This document shows positions 7,497 through 16,467 of a stretch of DNA of 64,000 nt, one piece after another (position 1 is the first letter of the stretch; each line of letters starts with the position of its first letter). Below the pieces are notes generated by a model. That model was not told where the DNA came from. It worked only from the letters and a program-made list of their open reading frames with translations, and did no database searches. The stretch spans positions 1,116,001 to 1,180,000 of the forward strand of contig NZ_JAFMSU010000003.1 of NCBI RefSeq assembly GCF_017916365.1. Direction: 5' to 3'. This DNA comes from Rufibacter roseolus. GTDB lineage: Bacteria > Bacteroidota > Bacteroidia > Cytophagales > Hymenobacteraceae. The position numbers and the translations under genes are program-made.

Positions 7497-7708
7497 CGCT
7501 GTTTGGCACCTAAAAAGCTATTACAACAGATTGCCTGCTCCCACGCTGGCGCTAGCCTCCGGCTCGTGTCCGCACGCATTCCTGACACTCTTCCCCGGTA
7601 TGCACCTTCGCTACTGAAAGTCGAAATCTTGCACCTCTTCCATATAATTGTGTAAAGCCTCCGGGCGGGCCAGTTTCTAGCTTTGCCTCTCCACACAGAT
7701 GAAAAGAG

Positions 7709-8767
7709 ATGCAGGAAACTTGGCAAAAGCAGGAAATCTACGACGTTCTGGTGATCGGGGCTGGTCAAGCAGGACTGGCCTTGGGCTATTATCTGCACCA
7801 ACGGAAAAAGAACTTCCTGCTACTAGACGCCTCCCCAAGAGTGGGCGACTCCTGGCGGAACCGCTATGATTCCCTGCGTCTGTTCACCCCTGCCCCCTAC
7901 TGCAACTTGCCCGGCTGGCCGCTGGATCTACCCAAAGACCATTACCCCACCAAAGACGAGATCGCCGGTTACCTGGAACAATACGCTCAACGTTTTCAAT
8001 TGCCTTTGGCCTTGGAGCAGAAAGTAGTGGCATTAACTAAAGCCAGCGGCATTTTTCAGGTACAAACCCAAAAGCAATTGTTTCAGGCCAGGCAAGTAGT
8101 CATCGCCACCGGGCCTTTCCAGACGCCATTTGTACCCAACTACGGCACAAACCCTACTGATAGTGTTCTGCAACTGCACAGCTCCCAATACCGCAACCCG
8201 GTGCAAATCCCTGCCGGGAAAGTATTGGTAGTGGGAGCAGGTAACTCTGGGGCGCAGCTTGCCGTGGAACTGGCCCACACGCACGAGGTGCACCTGTCCG
8301 TGAAAAAGCCACCGAGGTTCTCCTCCCTCCAATTGCTGGGCCGAAGTGTTTTCTGGTGGGCTACCAAGACCGGAGCCATCTACGCGCCGCCCACTTCCGT
8401 CCTCGGGAAAAAGATGCTCAAACAAGCCGAAGTGATCTATAGCCGTGAGTTAGAAATGCTGCTACAAAAAGGAGAGGTTCCACTCCGCCCGGAGATCAGA
8501 GCATTTGACCAGGAGCAAGTCATTTTTCAGGATGGTACCCAAACTTCCTTCACCAGTATTCTTTGGGCAACGGGTTTCAGACCAGATTACAATTGGCTAC
8601 AGATCCCCGGGGCAATAGCGGAAAACGGTGCTCCTGTGCACCAGAACGGAATCAGTCCATTAGCGGGATTATTTTACCTGGGCCTTTCCTGGCAACGGAG
8701 CCGAGGCTCTGCCCTGCTATTAGGCGCGGGCAGAGATGCCCAGTTCATCGCGCAACAGTTAAGCTGA
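7709..8767 (+). CDS. FAD-dependent monooxygenase of the CzcO type
   Basis: 352 residues. Two nucleotide-binding folds: FAD motif VLVIGAGQAGLALGYYL near residue 15, and NAD(P)H motif VLVVGAGNSGAQLAVEL near residue 175. The stretch PRVGDSWRNRYDSLRLFTP is the class signature of flavin-containing/Baeyer-Villiger-like enzymes (COG2072), and ILWATGFRPDY is the usual ATG motif. It is soluble and cytosolic. The family name CzcO reflects neighbourhood with metal exporters; the real substrate is unknown. Its position between the second Csp gene and copA is the only hint of a metal link. Confidence 0.85.
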   Translation: MQETWQKQEIYDVLVIGAGQAGLALGYYLHQRKKNFLLLDASPRVGDSWRNRYDSLRLFTPAPYCNLPGWPLDLPKDHYPTKDEIAGYLEQYAQRFQLPLALEQKVVALTKASGIFQVQTQKQLFQARQVVIATGPFQTPFVPNYGTNPTDSVLQLHSSQYRNPVQIPAGKVLVVGAGNSGAQLAVELAHTHEVHLSVKKPPRFSSLQLLGRSVFWWATKTGAIYAPPTSVLGKKMLKQAEVIYSRELEMLLQKGEVPLRPEIRAFDQEQVIFQDGTQTSFTSILWATGFRPDYNWLQIPGAIAENGAPVHQNGISPLAGLFYLGLSWQRSRGSALLLGAGRDAQFIAQQLS

Positions 8768-8993
8768 AACCATTATCTCCTGCACTTTCTTCCAACGGAA
8801 CCATGAATGAACGTCAACCTACTCCACCCAGGAGGGGAGTATCAGATAAAGTAGACCTGTCACTACACGCAAAAGCAGCTGAAAAAAATAATTACTCTCA
8901 AAAGGGTCAGGGTTGGGTTTCTCACGCGCTATGGTTCCTGTTTTCGACCTACTTTTTAGTAAACCCGCCAAAAACAACCATTCCTTAAAATTA

Positions 8994-9050
8994 TGTAACT
9001 CTGGATATACAAAGCTGTAACGACCCCGCCTCTTGCCAGCCGTATCTTTG
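8994..9050 (+). promoter_or_regulatory. TGTAAC double operator and promoter of copA
   Basis: TGTAAC at 8994-8999 (followed by TCTGG) and 9016-9021, 22 bp apart. A perfect -7 box, TATCTTTG (9043-9050), begins 27 bp after the start of the second site. Transcription should start near 9057, so the ATG at 9087 follows a leader of about 30 nt. The layout matches that of the CDF promoter at 5799-5854. The rest of 8768-8990 holds a degenerate palindromic element (about 8937-8977) and nothing else I can name. Confidence 0.65.
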
Positions 9051-9086
9051 TCATAGAAATTGAAACTGACGTTAAACCTTACCGAT

Positions 9087-11330
9087 ATGGCAACCCTTAC
9101 AAGTGAAAAAACCAAGCCTGCCATAAGGAACACCTTCCCTATAGATGGCATGAGCTGTGCCGCCTGCGCCGTGAGCGTGGAATCCATGCTGCAGGCCCAG
9201 CCCGGCGTGCAAAGTGCCGCCGTGAACTACGCCAATAAAACCGCCCTGGTAGAATACATCCCCGGCACCGATCTACATCTGCTGCAGAAAGCCATCCAGG
9301 ACATTGGCTATGACTTGTTGCTGGAGAAAGAGGAAGCCACCCAGGAAGCCCAACAGGCCCGCGAAGAGGAAGCCTACCGCCGTATCAAAACCAAAACCAT
9401 CTGGGCTGCGGCCTTGTCGCTGCCGGTGGCGGTCATTGGCATGTTCTTCCACCATATGCCCTACGGCAACTGGATCATGCTGGCCTTCACCCTGCCGGTG
9501 GTGTTCTGGTTCGGGCGCAATTTCTATGTGAACGCGTTCAAGCTGGCCCGCCACGGCAAAGCCAACATGGACACGCTGGTGGCGTTGAGTACCGGCATCG
9601 CGTTTCTGTTCAGTGCCTTCAACACCATTTATCCTGAGTTCTTCCTGTCCCGCGGGCTGGAGCCGCACGTGTACTATGAGGCCGCCACGGTCATCATCGC
9701 CTTTATTCTGATAGGGAAACTGCTGGAGGAAAGAGCCAAATCCCGCACCTCAGGGGCTATCAAGAAGCTGATGGGCTTGCAGCCGAAATCGGTGAAGGCG
9801 CTGCGCAACGGACAGGAAGTGGAACTGCCCATTGAACAAGTGCTGGTAGGCGATGTGTTGCTCATCCGGCCCGGCGAGAAGATTCCGGTGGATGGCCGGG
9901 TGGTGAGCGGTTCCTCGTTCCTGGACGAGAGCATGATCAGCGGCGAGCCCATTCCGGTGGAGAAAGCCGCCGGAGACCAGGTGTTCACGGGCACCATCAA
10001 CCAGAAGGGCAGTCTGCAGATCTCGGCGGAGAAAGTAGGCGCCGAGACGCTTTTGGCCCAGATCATCAAAATGGTGCAGGAAGCGCAGGGTTCCAAAGCA
10101 CCCGTGCAGAAACTCACCGACAAGGTGGCCGGCATCTTCGTGCCCATCGTCATCGGAATTGCGCTGCTCAGCTTCGCGGCCTGGTACTTAATGGGCGGCG
10201 ACAACAACGTGACGCACGCGCTGCTGGCTTTGATCACGGTGCTCATTATCGCCTGTCCGTGTGCGTTGGGGCTGGCCACGCCAACCGCCATCATGGTGGG
10301 CGTGGGACGTGGCGCCGAGAACGGAATCCTAATCAAAGACGCCGAGAGCCTGGAGACCGCCCATAAACTCACCGCCGTGGTGCTGGACAAAACCGGCACC
10401 ATCACCAAAGGCAAACCCGAAGTTACCGAGCTCATCTGGACTGCTCCCCAGGAAGCCCAGAACGAGTTGGCTTCGGTGCTGCTGACGTTGGAAAATCAAT
10501 CGGAGCACCCGCTGGCCGAGGCGGTTTCCAAATACCTCACGGAGCAAGGCGTGCAAGCCGCGACCTTGGAGCAGTTCGCTAGCGTGACCGGCCGGGGCGT
10601 ACAGGCGCGATACCAAGGGCAGACGTTCTGGCTAGGCAACGAGAAACTGATGCAGGAGAACGGCCTCCGTTTCTCGGCCGATTTGGAGAAAACCGCCCAA
10701 AAACTGAAATCCAAAGCTAAGACGGTGGTGTTCGCCGGAACGCAGGGCCAGGTGGTAGCGCTCATCGCCATTGCCGATGCCATCAAGGAAACCTCGGCGC
10801 AGGCTATAAAAGACATGCAGCACCTGGGCCTGAACGTCTACATGCTCACCGGCGACAACGCCCAAACCGCCGCCGCCGTGGCGCAACAGGTAGGTCTGCA
10901 ACACTTCAAAGCCGAGGTGATGCCCCAGGACAAAGCCGATTTCATCCAGGAACTGCAACGCCAGGGCCAGGTGGTGGGCATGGTGGGCGACGGCATCAAC
11001 GACTCACAGGCCTTGGCCCTGGCCGATGTAGGCATCGCCATGGGCCGCGGCACCGACATCGCCATGGACGTGGCCAAAATCACGCTTATGCACTCAGACC
11101 TGCGGGCCATTCCTAACGCCATCAAACTGAGTAAAGCCACGGTACGCACCATCCACCAGAACCTGTTCTGGGCGTTCATTTACAACGTGATCGGGATACC
11201 GGTGGCAGCGGGTCTGCTCTACCCCATCTGGGGCTTCCTGCTGGACCCCATGCTGGCGGGAGCGGCCATGGCCCTGAGCTCGGTTTCTGTGGTTACCAAC
11301 AGTTTGCGCCTTCGGTCGTTAACTTTGTAG
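9087..11330 (+). CDS. copA: Copper-exporting P1B-type ATPase CopA
   Basis: 747 residues from ATG 9087. The TTG at 9060 lies at the predicted transcription start and is rejected. Order: one HMA domain with GMSCAAC (about 20-85), four membrane helices, actuator domain with SGEP, the CPC motif [14 protein letters not shown] in TM6, phosphorylation site DKTGT, the SEHPLAEA nucleotide-binding His-Pro, GDGIND, then TM7-8. TM7 carries [14 protein letters not shown] and TM8 [11 protein letters not shown]; these Asn-Tyr and Met-Ser-Ser residues define the Cu(I)-selective P1B-1 class. It pumps Cu(I) from cytosol to periplasm. Next comes a small HMA protein that can deliver copper. Confidence 0.97.
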   Translation: MATLTSEKTKPAIRNTFPIDGMSCAACAVSVESMLQAQPGVQSAAVNYANKTALVEYIPGTDLHLLQKAIQDIGYDLLLEKEEATQEAQQAREEEAYRRIKTKTIWAAALSLPVAVIGMFFHHMPYGNWIMLAFTLPVVFWFGRNFYVNAFKLARHGKANMDTLVALSTGIAFLFSAFNTIYPEFFLSRGLEPHVYYEAATVIIAFILIGKLLEERAKSRTSGAIKKLMGLQPKSVKALRNGQEVELPIEQVLVGDVLLIRPGEKIPVDGRVVSGSSFLDESMISGEPIPVEKAAGDQVFTGTINQKGSLQISAEKVGAETLLAQIIKMVQEAQGSKAPVQKLTDKVAGIFVPIVIGIALLSFAAWYLMGGDNNVTHALLALITVLIIACPCALGLATPTAIMVGVGRGAENGILIKDAESLETAHKLTAVVLDKTGTITKGKPEVTELIWTAPQEAQNELASVLLTLENQSEHPLAEAVSKYLTEQGVQAATLEQFASVTGRGVQARYQGQTFWLGNEKLMQENGLRFSADLEKTAQKLKSKAKTVVFAGTQGQVVALIAIADAIKETSAQAIKDMQHLGLNVYMLTGDNAQTAAAVAQQVGLQHFKAEVMPQDKADFIQELQRQGQVVGMVGDGINDSQALALADVGIAMGRGTDIAMDVAKITLMHSDLRAIPNAIKLSKATVRTIHQNLFWAFIYNVIGIPVAAGLLYPIWGFLLDPMLAGAAMALSSVSVVTNSLRLRSLTL

Positions 11331-11400
11331 GATTGCTGATTGATGATTGTCCTTTGCTGATCCTTCCGATTCCTAATTTTTACTTCTTAATTACTCCCAT

Positions 11401-11613
11401 ATGAGCACCCTTAAATTCAAAACCAATATCAAGTGCGGTGGCTGCATCAGCGCCGTGACTCCTGCTTTAGACAGCACCTCCGGTATCCAGAACTGGGCCG
11501 TTGACACCGCCAACCCAGACAAAATCCTGACCGTGGAAGGTGATGTTACAGCAGAGAAAGTGATCCAGGCAGTAACCAAGGCTGGCTATACTGCCACCCC
11601 GGTGCAGGCTTAA
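11401..11613 (+). CDS. Small HMA-domain copper chaperone (CopZ-like)
   Basis: 70 residues, one ferredoxin-like HMA fold with metal site KCGGC (Cys 12 and 15). The usual Met before the first Cys is replaced by Lys, which is seen in Bacteroidota members. The ending KAGYTATPV is typical. Cytosolic. It follows copA by 70 bp and precedes a terminator, so it is likely co-transcribed and hands Cu(I) to CopA or takes it from the Csp pool. Confidence 0.88.
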   Translation: MSTLKFKTNIKCGGCISAVTPALDSTSGIQNWAVDTANPDKILTVEGDVTAEKVIQAVTKAGYTATPVQA

Positions 11614-11632
11614 TTTCCTGCTCGGCTTAACA

Positions 11633-11666
11633 AAAAAGGCCGCCTGAAAGATCAGGTGGCCTTTTT
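11633..11666 (+). terminator. Terminator after the HMA chaperone gene
   Basis: Stem AAAAAGGCCGCCTG / CAGGTGGCCTTTTT (one G-T pair) with loop AAAGAT, then GTTTCT. It ends the metal island. Confidence 0.85.
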
Positions 11667-11744
11667 GTTTCTGGGGCTGGCTACTCCTTGTTCTTTTCCT
11701 TGGGAATGCAGTTTTCCAAAGCGGAATTCGGGTTTGAAGCGTGG

Positions 11745-11782
11745 CAGCTTTAGGCTTCTTTTTCAGAAATCGGCTTTAAAAC
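11745..11782. repeat. 40-bp palindromic element, copy 6
   Basis: AGGCT-TC-TTTTTCAGAAAT-CGGCTTTAAAAC. Lies between the metal island terminator and the next gene. Confidence 0.6.
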
Positions 11783-11874
11783 ATGGAGGCATTGTTTGCC
11801 CAAACAGATAAGTAGTCAGATTTATGAATAAGTTTGCGGGCACATCGTTTACAGGTAACTTCCCCCCCATCGGC

Positions 11875-12417
11875 ATGGCAAAATATCTTCTGTTAGGGTT
11901 CTTTCTCTTTTTAGGCTTCACCAGTACTTGCCAGGCTCAGACCGGAGATTCGCTCAAAACCCAGACGGGCACACACCGGTACCTGCTGCTATCCAAAACC
12001 GGAACCCTGACCCGGTTCAGAATCTACCCTGGCGAGACGATCACCTTTAAGCGGTTCAAGGACGAAGGCCTGCGCACCCAGACCGTATTGGATATCAGGG
12101 GGAATTCTTTCTATGTGGAGGGGCTTGAAGTTCAGCTGAAAGACGTGGAAAAAATCAGACTCCGGAACCATACCGGCGGCCGGAAAGTAGCCAACTTTGC
12201 CGGGCTGTTCCTCAAGACCGCGGGCACCATCTTCACCCTAGTAGGCGCCATCAATACCCTCACCAACCTCAATGACAAAGCTGACCGGCAGGATGGTTTA
12301 CAGACCATGGGTACCGCTGTGGTGCTATATGCCGCCGGAGAAGGCCTGCACGTATTAAGAAAAGGTACTTATACTATTAATGAAAAATGGACCCTGAAAG
12401 TCATGGAGATGTACTAA
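11875..12417 (+). CDS. Secreted protein of unknown function
   Basis: 180 residues from ATG 11875. This start gives a clean signal peptide, MAKYLLLGFFLFLGFTSTCQAQ, with cleavage after AQA-like QAQ. An in-frame ATG at 11824 would add 17 residues before it and overlaps a TAAGTTTG that could be a -7 box. The mature part has beta-strand character (LSKTGTLTRFRIYPGETITFKRF, VQLKDVEKIRLRN) and a hydrophobic stretch near the C-terminus (FLKTAGTIFTLVGAINTL), which may insert into a membrane. I do not recognise a family. The terminator stem begins inside its last codons. Confidence 0.75.
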   Translation: MAKYLLLGFFLFLGFTSTCQAQTGDSLKTQTGTHRYLLLSKTGTLTRFRIYPGETITFKRFKDEGLRTQTVLDIRGNSFYVEGLEVQLKDVEKIRLRNHTGGRKVANFAGLFLKTAGTIFTLVGAINTLTNLNDKADRQDGLQTMGTAVVLYAAGEGLHVLRKGTYTINEKWTLKVMEMY

Positions 12418-12454
12418 CCTCTCCTTTCTTCCAGGGTCCATTCCCTGTTTTTGT
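12386..12454 (+). terminator. Probable terminator overlapping the gene end
   Basis: AATGGACCCTG (12386-12396), inside the coding region, pairs with CAGGGTCCATT (12432-12442), followed by CCCTGTTTTTGTT. The loop is long (35 nt) and contains the stop codon, so efficiency is uncertain. Confidence 0.45.
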
Positions 12455-12485
12455 TGGGCTTTCCTGAAAACAGCCTCTAAATAGA
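12450..12485. repeat. 40-bp palindromic element, copy 7 (degenerate)
   Basis: TTGTTGGGCT-TTCCTGAAAACA-GCCTCTAAATAG keeps the inner and middle arms; the outer arms have decayed. Confidence 0.45.
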
Positions 12486-12530
12486 ACTGATCCTTCCTTA
12501 CCAAGCCATATTCAAGCAGTAATTACCAGT

Positions 12531-12705
12531 CACGCATATCGTCCCCTTTGAAGGGGGTAGGGGGATGATTACTCGTGCAGGTCACGCATTCCCGAAATGT
12601 AGGGGCAATCCCTTGTGGTTGCCCTTGCACGGTAGCAAGAGATGGACGGTTCTTCAAGCGCCTTTGTCATCCCCCTACCCCCTTCAAAGGGAGACGGAAT
12701 GCGTG
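12531..12705. repeat. Nested inverted repeat with REP-like core
   Basis: The arms at 12544-12568 and 12667-12691 match over 25 bases (CCCTTTGAAGGGGG then TAGGGGGATGA). Similar flanks, ACGCAT, extend them to about 38 bp. Between them, 12598-12626 is the second copy of the REP-like hairpin found at 7468-7496. No gene is visible; the element fills the gap between the secreted protein gene and the 3' end of selO. The composite looks like a small non-autonomous palindromic element that others could move. Confidence 0.65.
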
Positions 12706-12728
12706 TACTTTTAAATTGTGCTGTCTAC

Positions 12729-14288
12729 TTAAGAACTGCAGGAGAGCATGGAGCAACCGGCTTTCTGGCTGGCCCAGTCGGGGCGTTTGGCGAAGAGCTC
12801 GTCGTGGTGGCGGGAGTATGGGTCTTTCATGGCTTCCTGCAGTTTCAGGAAGAGCTTGTTCTCGCCGCGTTCCAGTTCTTCTATGGCTTGGTGCAGAAGG
12901 TAGTTCCTCAGGATGATTCTGGGGTTGGCTTTCCGCATGCGATCCTTTGCTTCTTCACGGGTGCCAGTGTTGGCTTTAAGGCGGGTGGCGTAATCCTGCA
13001 TCAGGGTGAACAGCGTGGCGCGCTCGCCTGCTTCAATTTCCCGGTAGAAGCTATCCTGGAAATGCGCGGTCACCTCGGCTTCGGTGCCTACCTCCTCTGG
13101 CAGGTCCATGAGCAACTGGAAGAGGATGGTCATGTCCAGGTTAAGGGTGTAGAGGGTATCGGTGAAGCGGGTGATGAGTTCCTGGTCGCCTTCTTTCACC
13201 TGGTCCAAGCCCAGTTTTTGGGCCATCATGGCGTAATACTTCTCGTGGAAGATGTCGCTGTAGGTTTCCAGCACGGCGACCAGTTCCTCGGTGCCCGGCA
13301 ACAGAGGCGCGATGGCGCTGGCCAGGCAACCCAGGTTCCAGTACGCAATGGAAGCCTGCTTCCCGAAAGCATAGCGGCGGCCCGGCAAATCGGTGGTGTT
13401 GGGGGTGAAATCGGGGTCGTAGTCGTCCAGGAACGAGAATGGACCATAGTCAATGGTGAGGCCCAGGATAGACATGTTGTCGGTGTTCATAACGCCGTGC
13501 ACAAAGCCTACGCGCATCCACTCCACCATGAGCGCAGCTGTTTTCTCCATGATTTCCTTAAACCAGGCCAGAATCCGGCCCTCTCCCTGTAAATGCGGAT
13601 AGTAGCGGTCAATGGTCCAGTCTACCAGTTTTTGGAGGTTCTCGTTCTCTCTTCTGGCGGCCGGCATCTCAAAGCTCCCGAAGCGCAGGAAACTAGGGGC
13701 TACCCGCATCACAATGGCACCGGGCTCAAAAGCAGGGTTGCCGTTGTAGAACATATCACGCAGGACCTGGTCGCCGGTAGACACCAGGCTCAGGGCGCGG
13801 GTAGTGGGCACACCCAAATAGTGCATAGCCTCGCTCATAAGGTATTCCCGCACCGAGGACCGCAATACGGCCCGTCCATCGGCCCGGCGGGAATAGGGCG
13901 TGAGGCCTGCGCCTTTCAGCTGAAGTTCCCAGGATTTCCCGTCTGGTGCCACCCACTCGCCCAGCGTAATAGCCCGACCATCGCCCAACTGTCCGGCCCA
14001 GTTCCCGAACTGGTGTCCGGCGTAACAGGCAGCGTACGGGTACATGGAAGGCGCTACGTGGTTTCCACCCAGAATGTCGATGTCCTTCTGATCAGTGGGT
14101 TTCTCAATGCCCAGTTCCTGCGCCAATTCTTCTGACCAGGCCAGTAACTCCACTTTCCTGACCGGGGTGGGCAAGGCTTTGCTGTACAGGACGCCCGGTG
14201 TCTGGCGCGGTTTCACGTTGCCGCTGTCATCACCGTCAAAGGCCTGAACAAACTCATTTTTATATTCTTTTTCGCTTAAAGACTGCAT
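12729..14288 (-). CDS. selO: Protein adenylyltransferase SelO (YdiU)
   Basis: 519 residues, the usual length. A pseudokinase fold that transfers AMP from ATP to Ser, Thr or Tyr of target proteins (known from E. coli and human SelO; role in oxidative stress). Visible: GAGLTPYSRRADGRAVLRSSVREYL (nucleotide loop), HGVMNTDN and IDYGPF with the metal-binding Asn and Asp. The C-terminus is GCSMLSCSS: the Cys before the final SS stands where human SelO has selenocysteine, and can form the regulatory disulfide. Single gene, read leftward, ending 24 bp from the inverted repeat. 14289-14500 upstream has no other gene. Confidence 0.95.
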   Translation of the reverse strand: MQSLSEKEYKNEFVQAFDGDDSGNVKPRQTPGVLYSKALPTPVRKVELLAWSEELAQELGIEKPTDQKDIDILGGNHVAPSMYPYAACYAGHQFGNWAGQLGDGRAITLGEWVAPDGKSWELQLKGAGLTPYSRRADGRAVLRSSVREYLMSEAMHYLGVPTTRALSLVSTGDQVLRDMFYNGNPAFEPGAIVMRVAPSFLRFGSFEMPAARRENENLQKLVDWTIDRYYPHLQGEGRILAWFKEIMEKTAALMVEWMRVGFVHGVMNTDNMSILGLTIDYGPFSFLDDYDPDFTPNTTDLPGRRYAFGKQASIAYWNLGCLASAIAPLLPGTEELVAVLETYSDIFHEKYYAMMAQKLGLDQVKEGDQELITRFTDTLYTLNLDMTILFQLLMDLPEEVGTEAEVTAHFQDSFYREIEAGERATLFTLMQDYATRLKANTGTREEAKDRMRKANPRIILRNYLLHQAIEELERGENKLFLKLQEAMKDPYSRHHDELFAKRPDWASQKAGCSMLSCSS

Positions 14289-14538
14289 ACGTTTCTGGAT
14301 ATAAGTGCGCTTCCGGCTAGTTGTCCTTTATTTCACAAAAGATACCAGCGGAGCTTTCTTTTAACAGAAATAAAGAGAAAGTAGTTGAGTTTAGCCCTCA
14401 ATCTTTTTCAAAGAACGGGTTTCTGTTAGAAGATCCTATCCCTACCCTATTGCGGCTCTGGTTTACCAGATGATACTCTCTTCACCAGAAGCATCTCCGC
14501 CTTACAAACACAGGCAAATTCGTCCTCAGGCATCTATT

Positions 14539-14574
14539 GATGGGCTCATATCCAATGATGGGCTCATATCCAAT
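14539..14574. repeat. 18-bp perfect tandem duplication
   Basis: GATGGGCTCATATCCAAT occurs twice head to tail (14539-14556, 14557-14574) in the 443-bp gap before the Anbu gene. It could be a doubled operator or a recent slippage event. The rest of 14289-14731 is AT-rich and holds no gene. Confidence 0.8.
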
Positions 14575-14731
14575 TGGCTTCGGCAAAAACATGGTGTTGC
14601 GGCAAATACCTACGTTAATCTTTCCTATCTTTAAATCCATTACTTACCTTATTTACAATATTTTAACTATAACCAGTTTAGAATATTACTTTGTTTACAC
14701 CAGGTACTTATTGGCAGAAGGGAGGCTTATT

Positions 14732-15475
14732 ATGACTTACTGTTTAGGAATAAAAGTGAAAGAGGGGCTGGTTGCCATAGCAGACACCAGAATTACCGCG
14801 GGCTCTGACACCACAGAGAAAAAGAAAATATACATTCAGCAACATGGGCAGCATTCGCTCTTCATCATGACCAGCGGGCTCAGGTCGGTGCGGGACAAAG
14901 CGGTGCTCTACTTCCAGGAGCTCATGGAAAGCGGGCCCGGGCACAACAAGCTGTACAAAGCGGTCAATGACTTTGGGGCGCAGGTAAAACGGGCAGCCAA
15001 AGAAGACAAAGAAGAGCTGGAACAGGCGGGCCTCAGGTTTAACCTGCATACCATTATTGGCGGGCAGCTGAAGGATGACGATGAGCACAAACTCTTTTTG
15101 CTGTACCCAGAGGGCAACTGGGTAGAACTGGGCCAGGGCGCCCCGTTTGTGGTGATTGGCAACTCCGGCCACGGCAAAGCCATCCTGAACCGCACCCTAA
15201 CCGATGATTCTTCTATGCAACTAGCCCTGAAAACCGGTTTTTTATCGTTTGACTCCACCCGCGTCAGCGCCAATGACGTAGACTTTCCCATTGATGTCGT
15301 GCTCTACCGTGCCAACAGTTTTGAGATGGTAGAACACCGGTACACCAAAAAAGACCTGGAAAGTATCTCTGAACAATGGGCCTCTGAACTGAAATCTGCC
15401 TTGAACAAAATCCCGGACACCTGGATGGAGGCTGCTTTCAACAAGATTCCCGTGCCTACTGAAGACCACCTATGA
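14732..15475 (+). CDS. Anbu, ancestral-beta-subunit proteasome homologue
   Basis: 247 residues from ATG 14732, chosen because AGGGAGG lies 6 bp upstream and because Thr2 then becomes the N-terminal nucleophile (M-TYCLGIK). The longer frame from 14537 has an unrelated prefix. Counting from that Thr, Asp17 (VAIADTR) matches the proteasome catalytic Asp, and Lys29-31 follow. The C-terminal two-thirds keep the family features GNSGHGKAIL and SFDSTRVSANDVDFPIDVVLY. Anbu forms open spiral particles; its substrates are unclear. Known Anbu loci also encode a transglutaminase, an alpha-E protein and an ATP-grasp enzyme. Here only the transglutaminase is adjacent, overlapping by ATGA. Confidence 0.92.
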   Translation: MTYCLGIKVKEGLVAIADTRITAGSDTTEKKKIYIQQHGQHSLFIMTSGLRSVRDKAVLYFQELMESGPGHNKLYKAVNDFGAQVKRAAKEDKEELEQAGLRFNLHTIIGGQLKDDDEHKLFLLYPEGNWVELGQGAPFVVIGNSGHGKAILNRTLTDDSSMQLALKTGFLSFDSTRVSANDVDFPIDVVLYRANSFEMVEHRYTKKDLESISEQWASELKSALNKIPDTWMEAAFNKIPVPTEDHL

Positions 15476-16314
15476 AATTAGCGGTAACTGTCAAGATGAA
15501 GTATGACATCATTTCTTCTTCGTCGGTCATCTTGAGCATTTTACCCTTCAAATCAGAAACGCAAACTGTAGGGGAGGAGGTCTTTGAGGCGGTGCCCGGC
15601 GTAACCATGCAGGAAGTACTCGCGGCGGCCGGCGAAAAGCGCATGAAAATCCTTGACGTGCCAGACGCCGGCACGGTCACGTTTGCCTTCTCAGCCAAGG
15701 TGGAGAATGAGATGAAAACCATCGCTGCCGAACAGCTGGCAGATGTGGCTATCCCGATGATGCCTGCCTCGGTGCTGCGGTACCTGCACCCCAGCCGGTA
15801 TTGCCAGTCAGACCGCCTGTACAAGTTTGCGCACCATAAATTCGGGCACATTTACCACGGCTTTAACAAGGTCATGGCCGTGCGCGACTGGATTCATGAA
15901 AACGTGGAATACAGCGGTGGTTACACTACGCCGCATACCTCGGCCTTTGACACCATCACCGAACAGGTGGGCGTCTGCCGTGATTTCGCGCACCTGGGAG
16001 TGGCCCTGTGCCGCGCGCTCACCATTCCGGCCCGTTACGTGACCGCGTATTCTTACAGATTACAGCCCCAGGACTTCCACGCCTGTTTTGAGGCCTACCT
16101 AGGCGGCCACTGGGTTCTCTTGGACGCTACTAAAATGGCACCCCTCAACGGAATGGTGAAGATAGCCTCCGGCGCCGATGCCACCGAGACCGCTTTCGCC
16201 AGCACTTTCGGCAACCTCCAGTTCCAGGACCATGAAGTAAGCGTCACCCTGCTAGATTCTGATTTTGAAGCAGTAGACAGTGATAGCACCTCACAAGGCT
16301 ACTCGTTTTCCTAA
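15472..16314 (+). CDS. Transglutaminase-like cysteine peptidase of the Anbu locus
   Basis: 280 residues. Overlaps the Anbu stop by 4 bp (ATGA), so translation is coupled. N-terminal strand-rich domain (1-120), then the transglutaminase core: Cys169 in VGVCRDFAHL, His203 in DFHACFEAYLGGHW and Asp218 in VLLDATKM form the triad. No signal peptide, so it is cytosolic. Known Anbu operons pair a protein of this type with a circularly permuted ATP-grasp enzyme, and a peptide-tagging or cleaving system has been proposed. The ATP-grasp and alpha-E partners are absent from this window. Confidence 0.92.
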   Translation: MKLAVTVKMKYDIISSSSVILSILPFKSETQTVGEEVFEAVPGVTMQEVLAAAGEKRMKILDVPDAGTVTFAFSAKVENEMKTIAAEQLADVAIPMMPASVLRYLHPSRYCQSDRLYKFAHHKFGHIYHGFNKVMAVRDWIHENVEYSGGYTTPHTSAFDTITEQVGVCRDFAHLGVALCRALTIPARYVTAYSYRLQPQDFHACFEAYLGGHWVLLDATKMAPLNGMVKIASGADATETAFASTFGNLQFQDHEVSVTLLDSDFEAVDSDSTSQGYSFS

Positions 16315-16341
16315 AGGCAAGACAGCGTTTTAGTGAGTGTT

Positions 16342-16379
16342 TTGTTTAGAGGGCAATTTCCTGAAAACAGGCTAAAACC
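16342..16379. repeat. 40-bp palindromic element, copy 8a
   Basis: First of a pair filling the gap between the converging transglutaminase and ATPase genes. Its core (16356-16373) is an exact reverse complement of that of copy 8b (16397-16414). Confidence 0.7.
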
Positions 16380-16389
16380 AGAGCTAAAC

Positions 16390-16427
16390 TGATTTAAGCC
16401 TGTTTTCAGGAAATCGATTAGGAATCA
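16390..16427. repeat. 40-bp palindromic element, copy 8b
   Basis: TTTAAGCC-TGTTTTCAGGAAATCG. With copy 8a it can form an 18-bp hairpin across 23 bases and is the only candidate transcription end signal in this convergent gap. Confidence 0.65.
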
Positions 16428-16467
16428 GATGCACTTGTTTCTGAAGCCTTTCCCAGCAACTTTCATC

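Noticed and set aside
9060-9086. TTG start for CopA
   Set aside because: It coincides with the predicted transcription start; ATG 9087 has a proper leader and a normal N-terminus.
12729-12760. Selenocysteine in SelO
   Set aside because: The codon at the human Sec position is TGC (Cys); there is no in-frame TGA.
12642-13592. Long open frame opposite selO (316 residues)
   Set aside because: It lies wholly antisense to a gene with full family motifs; its own composition is unlike protein.
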